Shown: positions 5,917 through 6,265 of the stretch, one piece after another
Layout: every line of letters begins with the position of its first letter
Position numbering within the stretch: the stretch's first letter is position 1
Source: Treponema sp.
GTDB taxonomy: Bacteria > Spirochaetota > Spirochaetia > Treponematales > Breznakiellaceae
Length of the DNA stretch: 6,265 bases
Direction: 5' to 3'
Assembly: GCA_031278755.1 (NCBI GenBank)
Contig: JAITJV010000260.1
Location: 1 to 6,265, forward strand
The notes under the pieces: model-generated
What the model was told of the DNA's origin: nothing
Seen by the model: only the letters and a program-made list of their open reading frames with translations
Databases searched by the model: none
Translations under genes and position numbers: made by a program

Positions 5917-5971
5917 AGGTTTAACAGGAACCGGGTTCGCGGAGGGGCCTCCGGGGCGGAAACGGGGGGCT

Positions 5972-6265
5972 TCAGCGCACAATCTTGGCGCGGTTAAACG
6001 CCTGTCTGTATGTCGTCGGGGTAATATCCTCAAACTGTTTGAACCGTTTCATGAACGCCTTTTCATCATCAAAACCAACCTTGTAGGCTATCTCTTTGAT
6101 CTCGTCCCCGGTATTAAGGAGCATCTTCTTTGCGCTGGAGATCCTTACCATGGAGATATATTTCATCAGCGGGCAGCCCGTATACTTGCGGAAGGCCGTG
6201 GAAAGGTAGTCGGGGTTATATGAAAAGATCCTGGCAATTTCCCCCATGCTCATCCTGACGCTGTA
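5972..6265 (-). CDS. AraC/XylS-family transcriptional regulator, C-terminal DNA-binding domain (cut by right edge)
   Basis: The last 97 codons of a minus-strand gene are present; the frame stays open to base 6265 (YSVRMSMGEIA), so the ATG at 6253 is internal rather than the start. Two helix-turn-helix units are visible. The first is SMGEIARIFSYNPDYLSTAF with the KYTGCPLMKYI continuation. The second is IKEIAYKVGFDDEKAFMKRF, ending in the family signature ITPTTYRQAF. This matches the A-x-x-x-GF-x-x-x-x-x-F-x-x-x-FK ... TP-x-x-YR pattern of AraC proteins; the Gly usually found before TP is replaced (FEDITP). The sensory part is outside the window, so it could be a sugar-sensing regulator or a two-component response regulator. 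It is convergent with the lipoprotein genes, and nothing here shows which genes it controls. Confidence 0.93.
   Translation of the reverse strand, partial: YSVRMSMGEIARIFSYNPDYLSTAFRKYTGCPLMKYISMVRISSAKKMLLNTGDEIKEIAYKVGFDDEKAFMKRFKQFEDITPTTYRQAFNRAKIVR

Noticed and set aside
5917..5971. Bidirectional intrinsic terminator between the convergent lipoprotein and AraC-type genes
   Set aside because: GGAGGGGCCTCC at 5941-5952 could form only a 4- to 5-bp stem with a very small loop, and no T-tract follows on either strand.
5909..6223. Plus-strand open frame opposite the AraC-type gene
   Set aside because: The minus strand encodes two clear helix-turn-helix units with the family signature; the opposite frame has no domain.

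Overview
This window looks like chromosomal, non-mobile DNA from a spirochaete, most probably a Treponema-type species with a fairly high GC content (possibly an environmental or gut treponeme). That assignment is inference: it rests on the combination of an M30-type lipoprotein metalloprotease, permissive lipoprotein signals and the general protein style, not on a marker gene. Seven genes are recognisable, two of them cut by the window edges, and coding density is high. No RNA gene, CRISPR array, insertion sequence, prophage gene or attachment site was found.

Left arm (1-746, minus strand): a MinD/ParA-type ATPase runs off the left edge. It is translationally coupled (TGATG overlap) to an upstream gene for a 140-residue protein with four predicted membrane segments. 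A 183-base divergent gap (747-929) separates this pair from the rightward genes and carries a promoter with a perfect TATAAT for the plus strand.

Centre (930-3894, plus strand): three tightly packed genes form one operon. They encode a signal-bearing S41/CtpA-type processing protease with PDZ domain and intact Ser/Lys centre, the 16S rRNA m3U1498 methyltransferase RsmE, and a divergent WecG/TagA/CpsF-family (GT26) protein. The ctpA/rsmE junction is a CTGA overlap. The only start that gives a complete RsmE N-terminus is a CTG codon, because the first standard start lies 31 codons inside the conserved fold. The WecG-like gene starts at a GTG inside the end of rsmE, behind a good ribosome binding site. 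It lacks several residues normally conserved at the active site.

Right arm (3970-5916, plus strand): after a 75-base AT-rich gap holding a perfect inverted repeat and a -10-like element, two lipoprotein genes lie three bases apart. The first is a 543-residue M30 (hyicolysin-like) zinc metalloprotease with HEFQH. The second is a 103-residue lipoprotein of unknown function. At the right edge the C-terminal DNA-binding domain of an AraC/XylS-family regulator runs convergently on the minus strand and is cut by the window end.

No clearly new multi-gene system is visible. The observations most worth following are the CTG start of rsmE, the apparently altered active site of the WecG-like protein, the two-lipoprotein protease unit with its inverted repeat, and the coupled ATPase/membrane-protein pair.
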